DNA from: Burkholderiaceae bacterium
GTDB lineage: Bacteria; Pseudomonadota; Gammaproteobacteria; Burkholderiales; Burkholderiaceae_E
Assembly (NCBI GenBank): GCA_023954045.1
Contig: JAMLIR010000011.1
Coordinates: 1-64,000, forward strand
Reading direction: 5' to 3'
DNA length: 64,000 nt
Shown here: piece after piece, positions 53,250-62,105 of the stretch
How positions within the stretch are numbered: position 1 is the stretch's first letter
Layout of the letters: every line of letters starts with the position of its first letter
Made by a program: the position numbers and the translations under genes
The notes under the pieces: generated by a model
The model's database searches: none
The model's input: the letters and a program-made list of their open reading frames with translations, nothing else
What the model was told of the DNA's origin: nothing

Positions 53250-54330
53250 CGAGCCGGGAACGGGCCGACCGGCCCGATCGGGAGTTGCCGCCGACCGGTC
53301 GCGCGGGCGGCGGCATCCAGAGCCCGCCTTCCGGGACGATCTCGCCGACGCTGTCCGGCAGCGGGCCGATCGGCGCGCTGCCCAGCATTCGCGCGTACAG
53401 CGCGCTCGTCGCTTCAGCCACCTGTTCGCCGGTCCAGGGGCCTTTCGGGTCGTACCACTTCGTCACCCACGCCATGCTCCCGGTCACCAGCAACGACACC
53501 AGCTGGGGATCGCACGGCAGGATCGACCCGTCGCGTATTCCCGCTGCGACCCAGCTCCGGAACTCATGATCGAGCGCGCGCCGGGCGACGAGTATTTCCT
53601 CGGCCTGCTCGGGAGCCAGAGCCCCGTCTTCCAGCAGGATGAACGTCACCGTCGGCGACTCGGTGATCGCGGCGACATAGTTGAAGATCATCTTCCGGAC
53701 CCTGCCGAGGCCGGTGCTCTCGGTGGCCGCACTGTCCTGGGCGGCCCGCGCCGCCTGAAGCGAGCGCACGTGGATGTTGTAGAGCAACTCCCTCTTGTTC
53801 GCGACGTAGTTGTACAGCGCGGCCTTGGTGATCCCCAGTTCCTTCGCCAGGTCGCTCAGCGACGTGCCGTGATAGCCGTGGTTGTTGAACCACCGGGCGG
53901 CGGTCTCATAGAGCACCTCTTCCCTCAGTTCCCGCTGCGCCCTGCGCCCCGGAACGCGACTGCCCCACGCCGTCTCGTCGGGAAGACTGCCAGCCGTCGC
54001 TTGCGACGCACGCGCGCGGCCTTCCGCTCTTTGCGCCTTGCGGCTTTCGGCGGGGTCGACCCCGCTGGCCAGCAGTCGCCGCGCTTCGTCGCGTTTCTCC
54101 CTGGCGCCTGGAATCCATTCCCCCGTGACTGCGTCCCGGCAGCCCTCGAGCGGAACGGCCGGATAGGCTCCCAGCGCCAACCTCTTTTCCTTGCCGCCGA
54201 ATCGATACTTGAAACGCCAGAGCTTTCCACCGGCGGGCGAGATCTCGATGTAGAGCCCACCGCCGTCGAACATGCGCACGGGTTTGGCGGCAGGCATGGC
54301 GCGGCGAATGGCGGCGTCGGTCAGGGGCAT
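53239..54330 (-). CDS. TetR-family regulator fused to an integrase arm-binding (DUF4102) domain
   Basis: A 363-residue frame from the ATG at 54,328-54,330 (an ATG 9 nt upstream is possible). Residues 1-98 match the N-terminal arm-binding domain of tyrosine integrases: MPLTDAAIRRAMPAAKPVRMFDGGG, KLWRFKYRFGGKEKRLALGAYP and AREKRDEARRLLASGVDPAES, with a ~13-residue insertion before AREKRD. After an Arg/Ala linker, residues ~133-183 are a TetR HTH (ETAARWFNNHGYHGTSLSDLAKELGITKAALYNYVANKRELLY) followed by the ligand-binding region. No ATG, GTG or TTG in frame occurs between residue 20 and the first HTH helix, so TetR can only be made as the fusion. It likely represses the adjacent operon. Confidence 0.8.
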   Translation of the reverse strand: MPLTDAAIRRAMPAAKPVRMFDGGGLYIEISPAGGKLWRFKYRFGGKEKRLALGAYPAVPLEGCRDAVTGEWIPGAREKRDEARRLLASGVDPAESRKAQRAEGRARASQATAGSLPDETAWGSRVPGRRAQRELREEVLYETAARWFNNHGYHGTSLSDLAKELGITKAALYNYVANKRELLYNIHVRSLQAARAAQDSAATESTGLGRVRKMIFNYVAAITESPTVTFILLEDGALAPEQAEEILVARRALDHEFRSWVAAGIRDGSILPCDPQLVSLLVTGSMAWVTKWYDPKGPWTGEQVAEATSALYARMLGSAPIGPLPDSVGEIVPEGGLWMPPPARPVGGNSRSGRSARSRLVDR

Positions 54331-54448
54331 TTGTCTCATCCAAGGATGCAATGCCCCCGATTATGCCCCCACTCAGCCGGCATCGCAATCGAAGCGGTAC
54401 GAGGTGTTCCCATCGCAGCGGGGCCCCCGTCGGCTGCGGGGTCGGTCG

Positions 54449-57400
54449 TTACCGGATCGGGCTCGTTCCGCGCAGCAGGCGCTCGGCCAGCTCGGCCAGC
54501 GCGATCTCCTCCTCGCCTTCGCCGCGGCGAGCGCGCCTGAGCGCCAGGCGCTCGCGCTCGATCGTCGCCACCAGGCAGCGCTGGTAGAAGGCCGGCAGGT
54601 CGATCGCGTCGCGCTTTGCTTCGAGCAGGCCGTACTCCGCCTCGGCGGCGACCAGCGCCGGGTCCAGCTTCGGAATCCGCAGCGTGCGCGTGCAATCGGG
54701 AAGATGCGCCTCCAGTTCGCGAAGCCGGCTTCCCTTCGGCGCGGCCGCGACCAGCTTCGCGGCCAGCGCGCGGTGAATCCGGTGGTGCGTCACGGCGGCC
54801 AGCGACGCGTCGCGCTCGACCTGCCGCAGGCTCGCGACGGCTTCGGCTCGGGCAGCGGCGCGTTGCTTGGCCCGTTCGAGCGCCGCGGCGTCGGGCCGGC
54901 GCGCGCCCCCCGGCTGCAGCGTCGCAAGCTGTCCGAATTCCTCGACGACGACCGGGCCGTTGTTCGTCGACACGACCCAGGACACGACGCTCGCGCGCGT
55001 CCCGGACACGTCGGCGCAGGCGCGTGCGAAGCCGGCGGGCGCGTGGCCGCGCGCGAGCACGTGCGCCACCAGCGCGTCGAATACCGGCTCGCCCCACGTC
55101 GCGAAACGCAGCGGCTCGTCGCGCCCCGGCAAACCGCGCTCGTATAGCGCGCGCGATACGGTGAGCAGGCACGGCTCGCAGCCGGGAATCCCGCGGACCA
55201 GCAGCGCCGCCCCGTGCGTCGTCTCGATCCGTTCGCTGCCCAGCGCCTTCAGCGTTGCCGAGGCGGCCAGCGTCTCGAAGACCTCCCCGAGCGTCATCGG
55301 CAGCTTCGCCGCCGCCAGTTCGTCGCCGAGCTCGCGGTACAGCGCGTGCAGTTCGGCCGCGGTCGGCGACATCGACTCGGCGCGCTCGCGCGCCAGCCGC
55401 AGCCGTTCGCGCACGATCGCCTCGAGACGCTCCGGCTCGAGCTCGCCCGTCGACAGGCGCCGCAGGTCGGCCGGATCGACCGGCAGCACGACCAGCGGCT
55501 GCGCCCCCACGGTGCCTGCCGCGCCCTGGATTCGCCGCAGCAGCCGCACGTACACCTCCTCTTCCACCGTGCCGGGGTAGGCGAGGTTGATCACGTGGAC
55601 CGTGCGATGGCGCTGGCCGATGCGATCGATCCGGCCGATCCGCTGCTCGAGCTTCATCGGATTCCACGGCAGGTCGAAATTGACCAGCAGGTCGGCCGAC
55701 TGCAGATTCAGCCCCTCGGCGGCCGCGTCGGTGCACAACAGCAGGTCGATGTCGCCACGGACGAAGCGCCGCTTCACCTCCTCGCGGCTGGCCCCGTGCC
55801 AGCCGCCCGCCTCGTCCATCCACGCACAGCGCGGCCCCGAGAAGACGCCCAGGCGCACCGACGGCTCGTCGTGCTCGACCCAGCCCTGCAGGTCGACCAG
55901 CGTGTCGTAGAAGCGCGTGAAGACGACGGCCTGCCGCAGGCGCCCGTCCGCGCCGCGGCGCGCGCGCAGCGCCTTCAGCAGTGCACGCACCTTCGGCGAG
56001 CGTAGCTGCGCAAGCGGCGCGAGCCGCTCGAGCAGCGCCGTCAACTGCTCGACCTCCCAGCCGAGGTCGACCCGGCTGCGCCAGTGCAGGCCGGCCGTCA
56101 GCAGTTCGTCGTCCGGCGTATCGGCTTCGTCGTGGGCGCGCCCCTCCAGGTCGCGCCGTTCCCACTCGTGATCCTCCCAGTCGCGTTCGTCCCAATCGCG
56201 TTCGCTCCAGCCGAGCGTCTCGCCAGGCGACCGAGAAAGCCGGCCCTCCAGCGCGGCGGCGACCTTGTCGCGCCGTCGCGCCAGCGTGTCGTGGATCGCC
56301 TTGTAGCTCGACGCGAAGCGCAGGCCGAAGAAACTCAGCATGAAGCCGACGGCGATGCGCTGCCGGCTGTGCGCCCTGACCTGCTCGGCGAGGGTGCGGC
56401 AATATGGCGCGAACCGGTCGTAGACCTCCCGCTCCGCGGCGGTGAGCCGGATCGCGGGCAAGTGGACCTTGCGGGTGGGCAGCGGCGCAGCCAGGCGCCC
56501 CTCGCGCTGGTAGCGGCGCAGCAGGCCGCGGTCGTGCCGCATCATCGCCCGCGACAGCGGCGCCACCGCGAACAGCAGCCGCAGCACCGCCTTGCGCAGC
56601 GGCGGCGCCGGCGCGGCATTCGCCGCGTCGGGGGCGTCGAGCCAGCGCTGCAGCGCCGCGCCCGCGCGTCCGCGCATCACCGACCGCTCGACGAAGCGGG
56701 CGGCCGCGGGGTCGAAGCGCAATACGTGCCTCGCCGCGCGCGCGACGAAGCGCCATTCCAGTGGCTCGAGCCCGGCACCCGCGCGCAGCCTTGCGAGCAG
56801 GCCGTAGTAGGCGAGCGCGACCCGGGGTTCGAGTGCGAAGGGACCGAGCCGTCGCGTGAGCGTCGCGAGATCGATCGCCTCGATCGGCTCGAGCTGCATC
56901 GGCGTCGCGGTGGCGAGCCACAGCGCGGCGGCCTTCGGGCGCAGCACGTCGCGCGCGATCCGGTAGAGCCGGGTCCAGCGCGGCGGGCTCTCGGGAGCGG
57001 CTGTCGGGTTCGATCGGCGCGCGCAGTGCGCCTCGTCGAGCAGCACCAGATCCCAGCCGTCGGCGCCCTTCAGTTCGAGCTGTCGCTCGCGCCGCGTGAG
57101 CAGCCCGGTCGAGACGACGAGCAGCTCGGGCTCGAACAGCGAGGCGGCGGCACGCTCGTGCTCGCGCGGCAGCAGCAGCCGGTGACGCGGGTGCGCCCCG
57201 CCGAGCGCGCGGGCGACCGGCAGCAGGCACTTGTCCGCCAGCTCGCGCTGCCACTGCGCGGCGATGCTCGCGGGCACCGCGATCAGCGCGCGCCCGACGT
57301 AGCCGGACATCCGCAACGCGCGCAGCGCCAGCCCGGCTTCGATGGTCTTGCCCAGCCCCACTTCGTCGCAGAGCATCCACGACAGCGGCCAGCCGTCGAC

Positions 57401-57562
57401 CAGCCGCCGCGCGACGACGCGCTGGTGCGGCCAGGGTTCGACCGGCGCGGTCTCGATGCCCAGGTACTGGCCGTTGGGCATGCACGGCGCGTCGCGGATG
57501 AACGCGAACGCGAGCCACTCCGACGGGCTCGGCGCCGGAGTCGCGGCCGCGTTATCGTCCAT
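54449..57562 (-). CDS. SNF2-family DEAD/H helicase-like ATPase
   Basis: A 1,037-residue SF2 protein. Walker A DEVGLGKTIEAGLALRAL (GLGKT 69-73), the DEAH box in LVLLDEAHCARR (176-179) and the C-terminal helicase domain with FVRGDIDLLLCTDAAAEGLNLQSADLLVNFDLPWNPMKLEQRIGRIDRIGQ place it in the RapA/SNF2 group. Between the two lobes (about 448-475) is a D/E/R/W-rich repeat (SERDWDERDWEDHEWERRD). The C-terminal ~300 residues have no obvious domain but include coiled-coil-like stretches. RapA-like RNA polymerase recycling, or a DNA-translocase role in defence (as DrmD), are both possible. It is divergent from the Mut7-C gene, 44 bp away. Confidence 0.88.
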   Translation of the reverse strand: MDDNAAATPAPSPSEWLAFAFIRDAPCMPNGQYLGIETAPVEPWPHQRVVARRLVDGWPLSWMLCDEVGLGKTIEAGLALRALRMSGYVGRALIAVPASIAAQWQRELADKCLLPVARALGGAHPRHRLLLPREHERAAASLFEPELLVVSTGLLTRRERQLELKGADGWDLVLLDEAHCARRSNPTAAPESPPRWTRLYRIARDVLRPKAAALWLATATPMQLEPIEAIDLATLTRRLGPFALEPRVALAYYGLLARLRAGAGLEPLEWRFVARAARHVLRFDPAAARFVERSVMRGRAGAALQRWLDAPDAANAAPAPPLRKAVLRLLFAVAPLSRAMMRHDRGLLRRYQREGRLAAPLPTRKVHLPAIRLTAAEREVYDRFAPYCRTLAEQVRAHSRQRIAVGFMLSFFGLRFASSYKAIHDTLARRRDKVAAALEGRLSRSPGETLGWSERDWDERDWEDHEWERRDLEGRAHDEADTPDDELLTAGLHWRSRVDLGWEVEQLTALLERLAPLAQLRSPKVRALLKALRARRGADGRLRQAVVFTRFYDTLVDLQGWVEHDEPSVRLGVFSGPRCAWMDEAGGWHGASREEVKRRFVRGDIDLLLCTDAAAEGLNLQSADLLVNFDLPWNPMKLEQRIGRIDRIGQRHRTVHVINLAYPGTVEEEVYVRLLRRIQGAAGTVGAQPLVVLPVDPADLRRLSTGELEPERLEAIVRERLRLARERAESMSPTAAELHALYRELGDELAAAKLPMTLGEVFETLAASATLKALGSERIETTHGAALLVRGIPGCEPCLLTVSRALYERGLPGRDEPLRFATWGEPVFDALVAHVLARGHAPAGFARACADVSGTRASVVSWVVSTNNGPVVVEEFGQLATLQPGGARRPDAAALERAKQRAAARAEAVASLRQVERDASLAAVTHHRIHRALAAKLVAAAPKGSRLRELEAHLPDCTRTLRIPKLDPALVAAEAEYGLLEAKRDAIDLPAFYQRCLVATIERERLALRRARRGEGEEEIALAELAERLLRGTSPIR

Positions 57563-57606
57563 GCTGGTGCATTTGCCTTTCGATCAGCTTGCCACAGCCT
57601 TGGCCG

Positions 57607-58353
57607 ATGCCGCACTTCTGCTTTCACGACGAGCTCAACGACCTCCTTCGACCGGAGCTGCGCGATCGCGTCTTCGAATGGCCCTGCGCCGAGCGCGCGA
57701 CCGCCAAGCACGCGATCGAGGCGCTCGGCGTGCCGCACACCGAGGTCGGCCGGGTCCTGGTCGACGGCCGCCCCGCCGGACTCGGGCACCTGCTGCAGGC
57801 GACCGATTCGCTCGACGTATTCCCGACCGAAGCGATGCGGCCCGCCCCGGGCGATCCGGCGCCGCGCTTCCTCGCCGACGCGCACCTGGGCGGCCTGGCC
57901 CGGCGGCTCCGGCTGCTCGGCTTCGACACCGAGCTGGCGCGCGACGCGCCGGATCGCTCGCTCGCCCACCTCGCCGACGGCGACGGGCGCATCGTGCTGA
58001 GCCGCGATCGCGAGCTGCTCAAGCACCGGCGGGTGGCGCGCGGGCGCTACGTGCGGGCACGCACGACTGAAGAGCAGTTACGCGAGGTCGTCGCGCACTT
58101 CGGCCTGCGCGAGGGCATCCGCCCGTTCAGCCGCTGCCTCGAGTGCAATGCCCTGCTGCGGCCCGCCGAACGGGGCGACATCGCCGGTCGCCTGCCGCCG
58201 CGCGTGGCCGCCGAGCAGACGGAGTTCACGCTGTGCACCGGCTGCGGTCGGGTCTACTGGCCGGGCTCGCACTGGCAGCGGCTGAAGGCGGTGGTGTCGG
58301 AATACTCGACAGTCCCGACCGATCGAAGCGCGAACGCCGAGCCAGGTTCCTGA
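57607..58353 (+). CDS. Mut7-C RNase-domain protein with ubiquitin-like N-terminus
   Basis: A 248-residue protein. Residues ~1-85 look like the MoaD/ubiquitin-like domain found before bacterial Mut7-C (HFCFHDELNDLLRPE, AIEALGVPHTEVGRVLVDGRPAG, DSLDVFP). Mut7-C (PIN-like RNase fold) follows: PRFLADAHLGGLARRLRLLGFDTELARDA, IVLSRDRELLKHRRV, with Asp residues as metal ligands, and the zinc ribbon CLECNALL...CTGCGRVYWPGSHWQRL (four Cys). It probably cleaves RNA. The ATG at 57,607 is preferred to an in-frame TTG six codons upstream. Confidence 0.88.
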   Translation: MPHFCFHDELNDLLRPELRDRVFEWPCAERATAKHAIEALGVPHTEVGRVLVDGRPAGLGHLLQATDSLDVFPTEAMRPAPGDPAPRFLADAHLGGLARRLRLLGFDTELARDAPDRSLAHLADGDGRIVLSRDRELLKHRRVARGRYVRARTTEEQLREVVAHFGLREGIRPFSRCLECNALLRPAERGDIAGRLPPRVAAEQTEFTLCTGCGRVYWPGSHWQRLKAVVSEYSTVPTDRSANAEPGS

Positions 58354-58354
58354 A

Positions 58355-58564
58355 TTCGCGGCGGGCGACGAGCCGGTCGAAGCCGTCGCGCTCGAAGCCG
58401 GCGACCAGGACGCGAGCTTCTTCTCGCGCCTGTTCCGCCGCCGCGTCGCGCTGACGCCGGCGCAGTACCGTCGCCGCTTCGGCGGCCTCAAGCGCCGCCT
58501 GGCGGCCGCCCAGCCTGGTCCGGACGCGCCGCCAGATGTTCGCGCGCGGCCGACGAGGCCGTGA
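58355..58564 (+). pseudogene. C-terminal remnant of an AraC/GlxA-type regulator
   Basis: Directly after the Mut7-C stop, an open frame reads PVEAVALEAGDQDASFFSRLFRRRV followed by ALTPAQYRRRFGGLKRRLA. This is the second helix-turn-helix of an AraC-family regulator (compare the usual Ala-x-x-x-Gly-(Y/F)-x-(D/S)-x-S-x-F-x-R-x-F-(R/K) and the P-x-x-Y-R pattern). Nothing upstream in this frame belongs to the family and no start exists, so it is a fragment. Its 3' end overlaps the convergent SnoaL-like gene. Confidence 0.75.
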
Positions 58565-59003
58565 ACTCCCGCGCGTAGCGACCCAGCAGCTTGCCGATGC
58601 GTGGCAGCTCGTAGCCCAGCTGCGTGAAGGCGATCCCGCGGTCGAACGCCTCGTCGTACCCGGCGATCAGCCCGTCACGCAGCCGCAGCTGCGCGATCCC
58701 TTCGAACACGACGAGCTGCCCGGCGCTCTCGGGCTCGCGCGAGCGGTAGCTGAAGACGTAGCGCGCGTAGCCCAGGTCGTCGTTCGCCGCGACGTCGCGG
58801 AACTGCCAGAAGAACGCCTCCCCGCCGACGAAGAAGCGGTCGAGCATCGCGGCGATCGCGTCGCGGCCCTCGTGGACACCGAAGAAGCCGTCGTGGTAGC
58901 GCCCGTCGGGCGTGAACAGCGCGGCGAAACCCTCGGTGTCGTGTGCCGCGACCGCACGGGCGAAGCGCCCGAGAAGCGCGGATAGCCCAGCGTCAGCGGG
59001 CAT
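58488..59003 (-). CDS. SnoaL-like (NTF2 fold) protein
   Basis: A 171-residue protein: ALLGRFARAVAAHDTEGFAALFTPDGRYHDGFFGVHEGRDAIAAMLDRFFVGGEAFFWQFRDVAANDDLGYARYVFSYRSREPESAGQLVVFEGIAQLRLRDGLIAGYDEAFDRGIAF. This matches the NTF2-like polyketide-cyclase/nuclear transport factor fold, a cone-shaped pocket used by isomerases and by many uncharacterised proteins. The ATG (59,001-59,003) lies inside the 3' end of gshA (11-nt overlap), so the two are coupled. The C-terminal ~20 residues lie over the AraC remnant and are low complexity. Substrate unknown. Confidence 0.85.
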   Translation of the reverse strand: MPADAGLSALLGRFARAVAAHDTEGFAALFTPDGRYHDGFFGVHEGRDAIAAMLDRFFVGGEAFFWQFRDVAANDDLGYARYVFSYRSREPESAGQLVVFEGIAQLRLRDGLIAGYDEAFDRGIAFTQLGYELPRIGKLLGRYAREFTASSAAREHLAARPDQAGRPPGGA

Positions 59004-60603
59004 CGGGCAACGGCAGTTCGCCGGCCAGGTAGCGCTGCCGATAGGTCTCGAACGGCATGTCGTCGTCGGCCTCGATGCGCCGTTGCTCCGCGAGCGACTC
59101 CTCGGCCATCCGCGCGAACCGGACCTGCGCCGCCTCGTCGAACGGCAGGTCGAGCAGCGTCCGGTGGTGCCGGATCGACTGCGCCAGCGCGAAGCGCGAG
59201 AACGAATTGTCGAAGCCCTGCGCCATCTCGCGCAGGCAGCGCGCCGACGGTGTGAGCGACGGATCGGCGAGCAGCGCCTCGGCGGCGGCCAGCGCCGCGC
59301 GATGCGGGGCGGCGCCTGGCGCGCGAGCGCCGGTCGCGGCGTCCAGCGCCTCGGCGATCGGAGCGCATTCCCGCAGCAGCTCGCGGCCCCACTCGACCAG
59401 GCCGACTTCCCGCTCACCGCGCTGCAGGCGCAGCCCGGGCTCGCGGCCGCTCTGCGCCACCTCGTGCTGGTTGTGCGACATCGCCGCGATCTCCTCGGGC
59501 GTGTCGCGGGGGCTCTCCTCGAGCAGGCAGTGCAGCAGGAACACGTCGAGGAAGTGCAAGGTGCCGGCCTCGATGCCGATCGGACTGAACGGATCGAGAT
59601 CGAGGCAGCGCACCTCGACGTATTCGACACCGCGCTCGGCGAGCGCGCGCAACGGCCGCTCGCCGGAGCGGATGCTGCGCTTGGGCCGGATCGTTCCGTA
59701 GAACTCGTTCTCGATCTGCAGCAGCGACGCGGCCAGCTGGCGGTAAAGACCGTTGCCGTCGTGGATGCCGATCCGCTCGTACGGCGGATACGGCTCGCTC
59801 AACGCGCGCGACAGCGACTTCGAGTAGCTGTCCAGGCAATTGAAGCTGACCGCCAACGCGGCCTGCGCGTCGCTCTGGTATCCGAGCGGGCCCATCCGCA
59901 GCGAAGTCGCGTGAGGCAGGTGCAGCGTGCCACCGTCGAGCTTTTGCAGGTTGTGAGGATGCCCGGCCAGGAACGTGCTGCACGCGGCGGGCGAGGCGCC
60001 GAACAGGTAAAGCAGCAGCCACGAGCGGCGGCGGAAGTTGCGGATCAGGGCGAAGTAGGCGGCGGTGCGGTAGTCCTGCTCGGATCCCGCGTCGCCGTCG
60101 GCCTGCTGCAGGATCGGCCAGGCGGCCTCCGGCATCGAGAAGTTGTAGTGGATGCCCGAGATCGTCTGCATCCGCCGCCCGTAGCGGTGCGACAAACCCT
60201 GGCGGTAGACGGTCTTCGCGCGGCCGACGTTCGAGGTGCCGTAGCGCGCGAGCGGGATCGCGTCGTCGGCCGGCAGCCCGCAGGGCATGCTCGCCGCCCA
60301 CAGGATCTCGTCGCCGATCCCGCGGTGCACCGCCTGGTGGATCCGGGTCAATTCTGCGAGACACGGCTCTGCGTCGCGGTGCACGCCGGTGATCAGCTCG
60401 AGCTGCGACTCGCTGAAGTCGGTGGTGATGTGCGGGTGGGTCAACGCCGACCCGAGCGCCCGCGGATGCGGGGTGTCGGCCAGCATGCCGTCGGCACGGG
60501 CGCGCAGGCTCTCCTTCTCGATACCACGCGCCAGCGCCCCCAGCAACTCGAGCGGCAGCAGGCGAAGGCGGTCGTTCAGGCGGCTCAAGATCGGGGACTC
60601 CAC
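58993..60603 (-). CDS. gshA: GshA, glutamate-cysteine ligase
   Basis: A 536-residue type I glutamate-cysteine ligase, the first step of glutathione synthesis. Blocks visible are LARGIEKESLRARADGMLADTPHPRALGSALTHPHITTDFSESQLELITGVH, GLSHRYGRRMQTISGIHYNFSMPE, AGHPHNLQKLDGGTLHLPHATSLRMGPLGYQSDAQAALAVSFNCLDSYSKSL and GVEYVEVRCLDLDPFSPIGI. Length agrees with gammaproteobacterial and betaproteobacterial GshA. The start ATG at 60,601-60,603 is the first of the conserved N-terminus. The product supplies glutathione for proteins such as the GST encoded at the right edge. Confidence 0.95.
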   Translation of the reverse strand: MESPILSRLNDRLRLLPLELLGALARGIEKESLRARADGMLADTPHPRALGSALTHPHITTDFSESQLELITGVHRDAEPCLAELTRIHQAVHRGIGDEILWAASMPCGLPADDAIPLARYGTSNVGRAKTVYRQGLSHRYGRRMQTISGIHYNFSMPEAAWPILQQADGDAGSEQDYRTAAYFALIRNFRRRSWLLLYLFGASPAACSTFLAGHPHNLQKLDGGTLHLPHATSLRMGPLGYQSDAQAALAVSFNCLDSYSKSLSRALSEPYPPYERIGIHDGNGLYRQLAASLLQIENEFYGTIRPKRSIRSGERPLRALAERGVEYVEVRCLDLDPFSPIGIEAGTLHFLDVFLLHCLLEESPRDTPEEIAAMSHNQHEVAQSGREPGLRLQRGEREVGLVEWGRELLRECAPIAEALDAATGARAPGAAPHRAALAAAEALLADPSLTPSARCLREMAQGFDNSFSRFALAQSIRHHRTLLDLPFDEAAQVRFARMAEESLAEQRRIEADDDMPFETYRQRYLAGELPLPDAR

Positions 60604-60677
60604 CGGTTGCGATGCCCGTCGCGGTCCGGCGGGCGTCCGGCAGCGATCTTACCTTCTTGCAGCAGGCGAGCCGCCGT

Positions 60678-61214
60678 TCAGGGCATCCGGGAGGTCAGGC
60701 GGACCGTCTCGCCAGCCACCATGAACGTGCCGTAGCCGCGATGGTGGAGCGTCTGCGGCGCCTTGCGCGACCGGTCCGCCCAGGCCGCGACGACCTCGAG
60801 GACGAAGAATCCGTACTTCGCGACCATCCGGGTGTCGACGACGCGGCACTCGAGGTTGGCGAAGCACTCGCGGATCAGCGGCGCGGCGACGCGGCTCGCG
60901 GGCGCGGTCGACAGCCCGAACGCCGCGAACTTGTCGATGTCGCGGCCCGAGGCATTCCCGCATGCGACCACCTTGTCGGCGATGTCGCGCTCCGGGACGT
61001 TGATCGCGCACTCGCGCGTGGCCTTCAGCGCCGCGAAACTGTAGTTGCGGTCGCTCACGACGCAGCCCACCAGCGGCGGCTCGAACTCCATCATCGTGTG
61101 CCACGACATCGTCATCACGTTCGGGCGCCCATTGCGGGCCGTGGTGAGCAGCACGACCGGTCCGGGCTCGAGCAGCTGGTAGACCTTCGACAGGGAGAGC
61201 GCGCGTCTGGCCAC
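60678..61214 (-). CDS. flavin reductase-like FMN-binding protein
   Basis: A 178-residue split-barrel flavoprotein: LSLSKVYQLLEPGPVVLLTTARNGRPNVMTMSWHTMMEFEPPLVGCVVSDRNYSFAALKATRECAINVPERDIADKVVACGNASGRDIDKFAAFGL, ending in YGTFMVAGETVRL. FMN-binding segments (VMTMSWH, SDRNYSF) are recognisable. The start is the GTG at 61,212-61,214, because a strong GAGGAGG lies 5 nt before it and the protein then begins MARRALSLSKVY; a longer GTG-started frame is less likely. It may reduce free flavin or act as an unassigned oxidoreductase. Confidence 0.88.
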   Translation of the reverse strand: MARRALSLSKVYQLLEPGPVVLLTTARNGRPNVMTMSWHTMMEFEPPLVGCVVSDRNYSFAALKATRECAINVPERDIADKVVACGNASGRDIDKFAAFGLSTAPASRVAAPLIRECFANLECRVVDTRMVAKYGFFVLEVVAAWADRSRKAPQTLHHRGYGTFMVAGETVRLTSRMP

Positions 61215-61325
61215 TTCGACCTCCTCGTTCGACCGAGCGGCCCCGACGCGCACCTTGACGCGGATCGAAGCACGCCCGGTTCTGCGACATTACACTCGAT
61301 CGCCGTGCAACAGGGAGGGTTCGGG

Positions 61326-62078
61326 ATGTCGAAACAACTGGAACAGCGGGTCGCCATCGTCACCGGCGGGGGTTCCGGGATCGGGCGCGCAGTCGCCCTC
61401 GCCTATGCGCAAGCCGGCGCCCGGGTCGTCGTCTCGGACATCGGCGAGGACGGCGGCCGTGAGACCGTCGCGCAGATCGCTGCCGGCGGAGGCGAGGCCT
61501 GCTTCGTGCGCGCCGACACGTCGAACGCGACCGACAACGAGAAGCTGGTGGCCGAGGCGGTGAAGCGCTACGGCGCGCTGCACGTCGCGTGCAACAACGC
61601 TGGCGTAGGGGGAACCGGCGCCGACGTCGGCGACTACGCGCTCGACGAGTGGCAACGGATCATCGGCATCAACCTGTCCGGCGTGTTCTACGGAATGCGC
61701 TACCAGATCCCCGCGATGCTGGCGGCCGGCGGCGGCGCGATCGTGAACATGGCCTCGATCCTCGGCCAGGTCGGGTTTCGCGGACACTCGGCCTACGTGG
61801 CGTCCAAGCACGGCGTGATCGGGCTCACCCGCACCGCCGCACTCGAGTACGCGGCGCGCGGGATCCGCATCAACGCGATCGGCCCCGCGTTCGTCGACAC
61901 TCCGCTGCTGGCCAACCTGCCCGCGGAGGCACGCGCGGGGCTCGTCGCCCTGCATCCGATCGCCCGCCTCGGCAAGGCCTCCGAGGTGGCCGAACTGGTG
62001 CTGTGGCTGAGCTCCGACAAGGCTTCGTTCGTCACCAGCAGCTACTACCCGATCGACGGGGGCTACCTGGCGCAGTGA
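61326..62078 (+). CDS. SDR-family oxidoreductase
   Basis: A 250-residue short-chain dehydrogenase. The cofactor loop is TGGGSGIG (about 14-21), Asp of VVVSDIGEDGG prefers NAD(H), ACNNAGVGGTGADVGDYALDEW, catalytic Ser in AIVNMASILGQVG, Tyr-Lys in AYVASKHGVIGLTRTAALEYA and the end ITSSYYPIDGGYLAQ-like. It resembles cyclohexanol/gluconate-type SDRs. It is divergent from the flavin reductase gene, with TACACT (about 61,292) as a possible -10. SD GGGAGGG precedes the ATG. Confidence 0.92.
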   Translation: MSKQLEQRVAIVTGGGSGIGRAVALAYAQAGARVVVSDIGEDGGRETVAQIAAGGGEACFVRADTSNATDNEKLVAEAVKRYGALHVACNNAGVGGTGADVGDYALDEWQRIIGINLSGVFYGMRYQIPAMLAAGGGAIVNMASILGQVGFRGHSAYVASKHGVIGLTRTAALEYAARGIRINAIGPAFVDTPLLANLPAEARAGLVALHPIARLGKASEVAELVLWLSSDKASFVTSSYYPIDGGYLAQ

Positions 62079-62105
62079 TCGGAGCCGGGCGACGCCGCCG
62101 CTCGG

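Noticed and set aside
60678-61253. Flavin reductase starting at the GTG at 61,251-61,253
   Set aside because: The GTG at 61,212-61,214 has a strong GAGGAGG at ideal spacing and gives the expected N-terminus; the extra 13 residues are not family-like.
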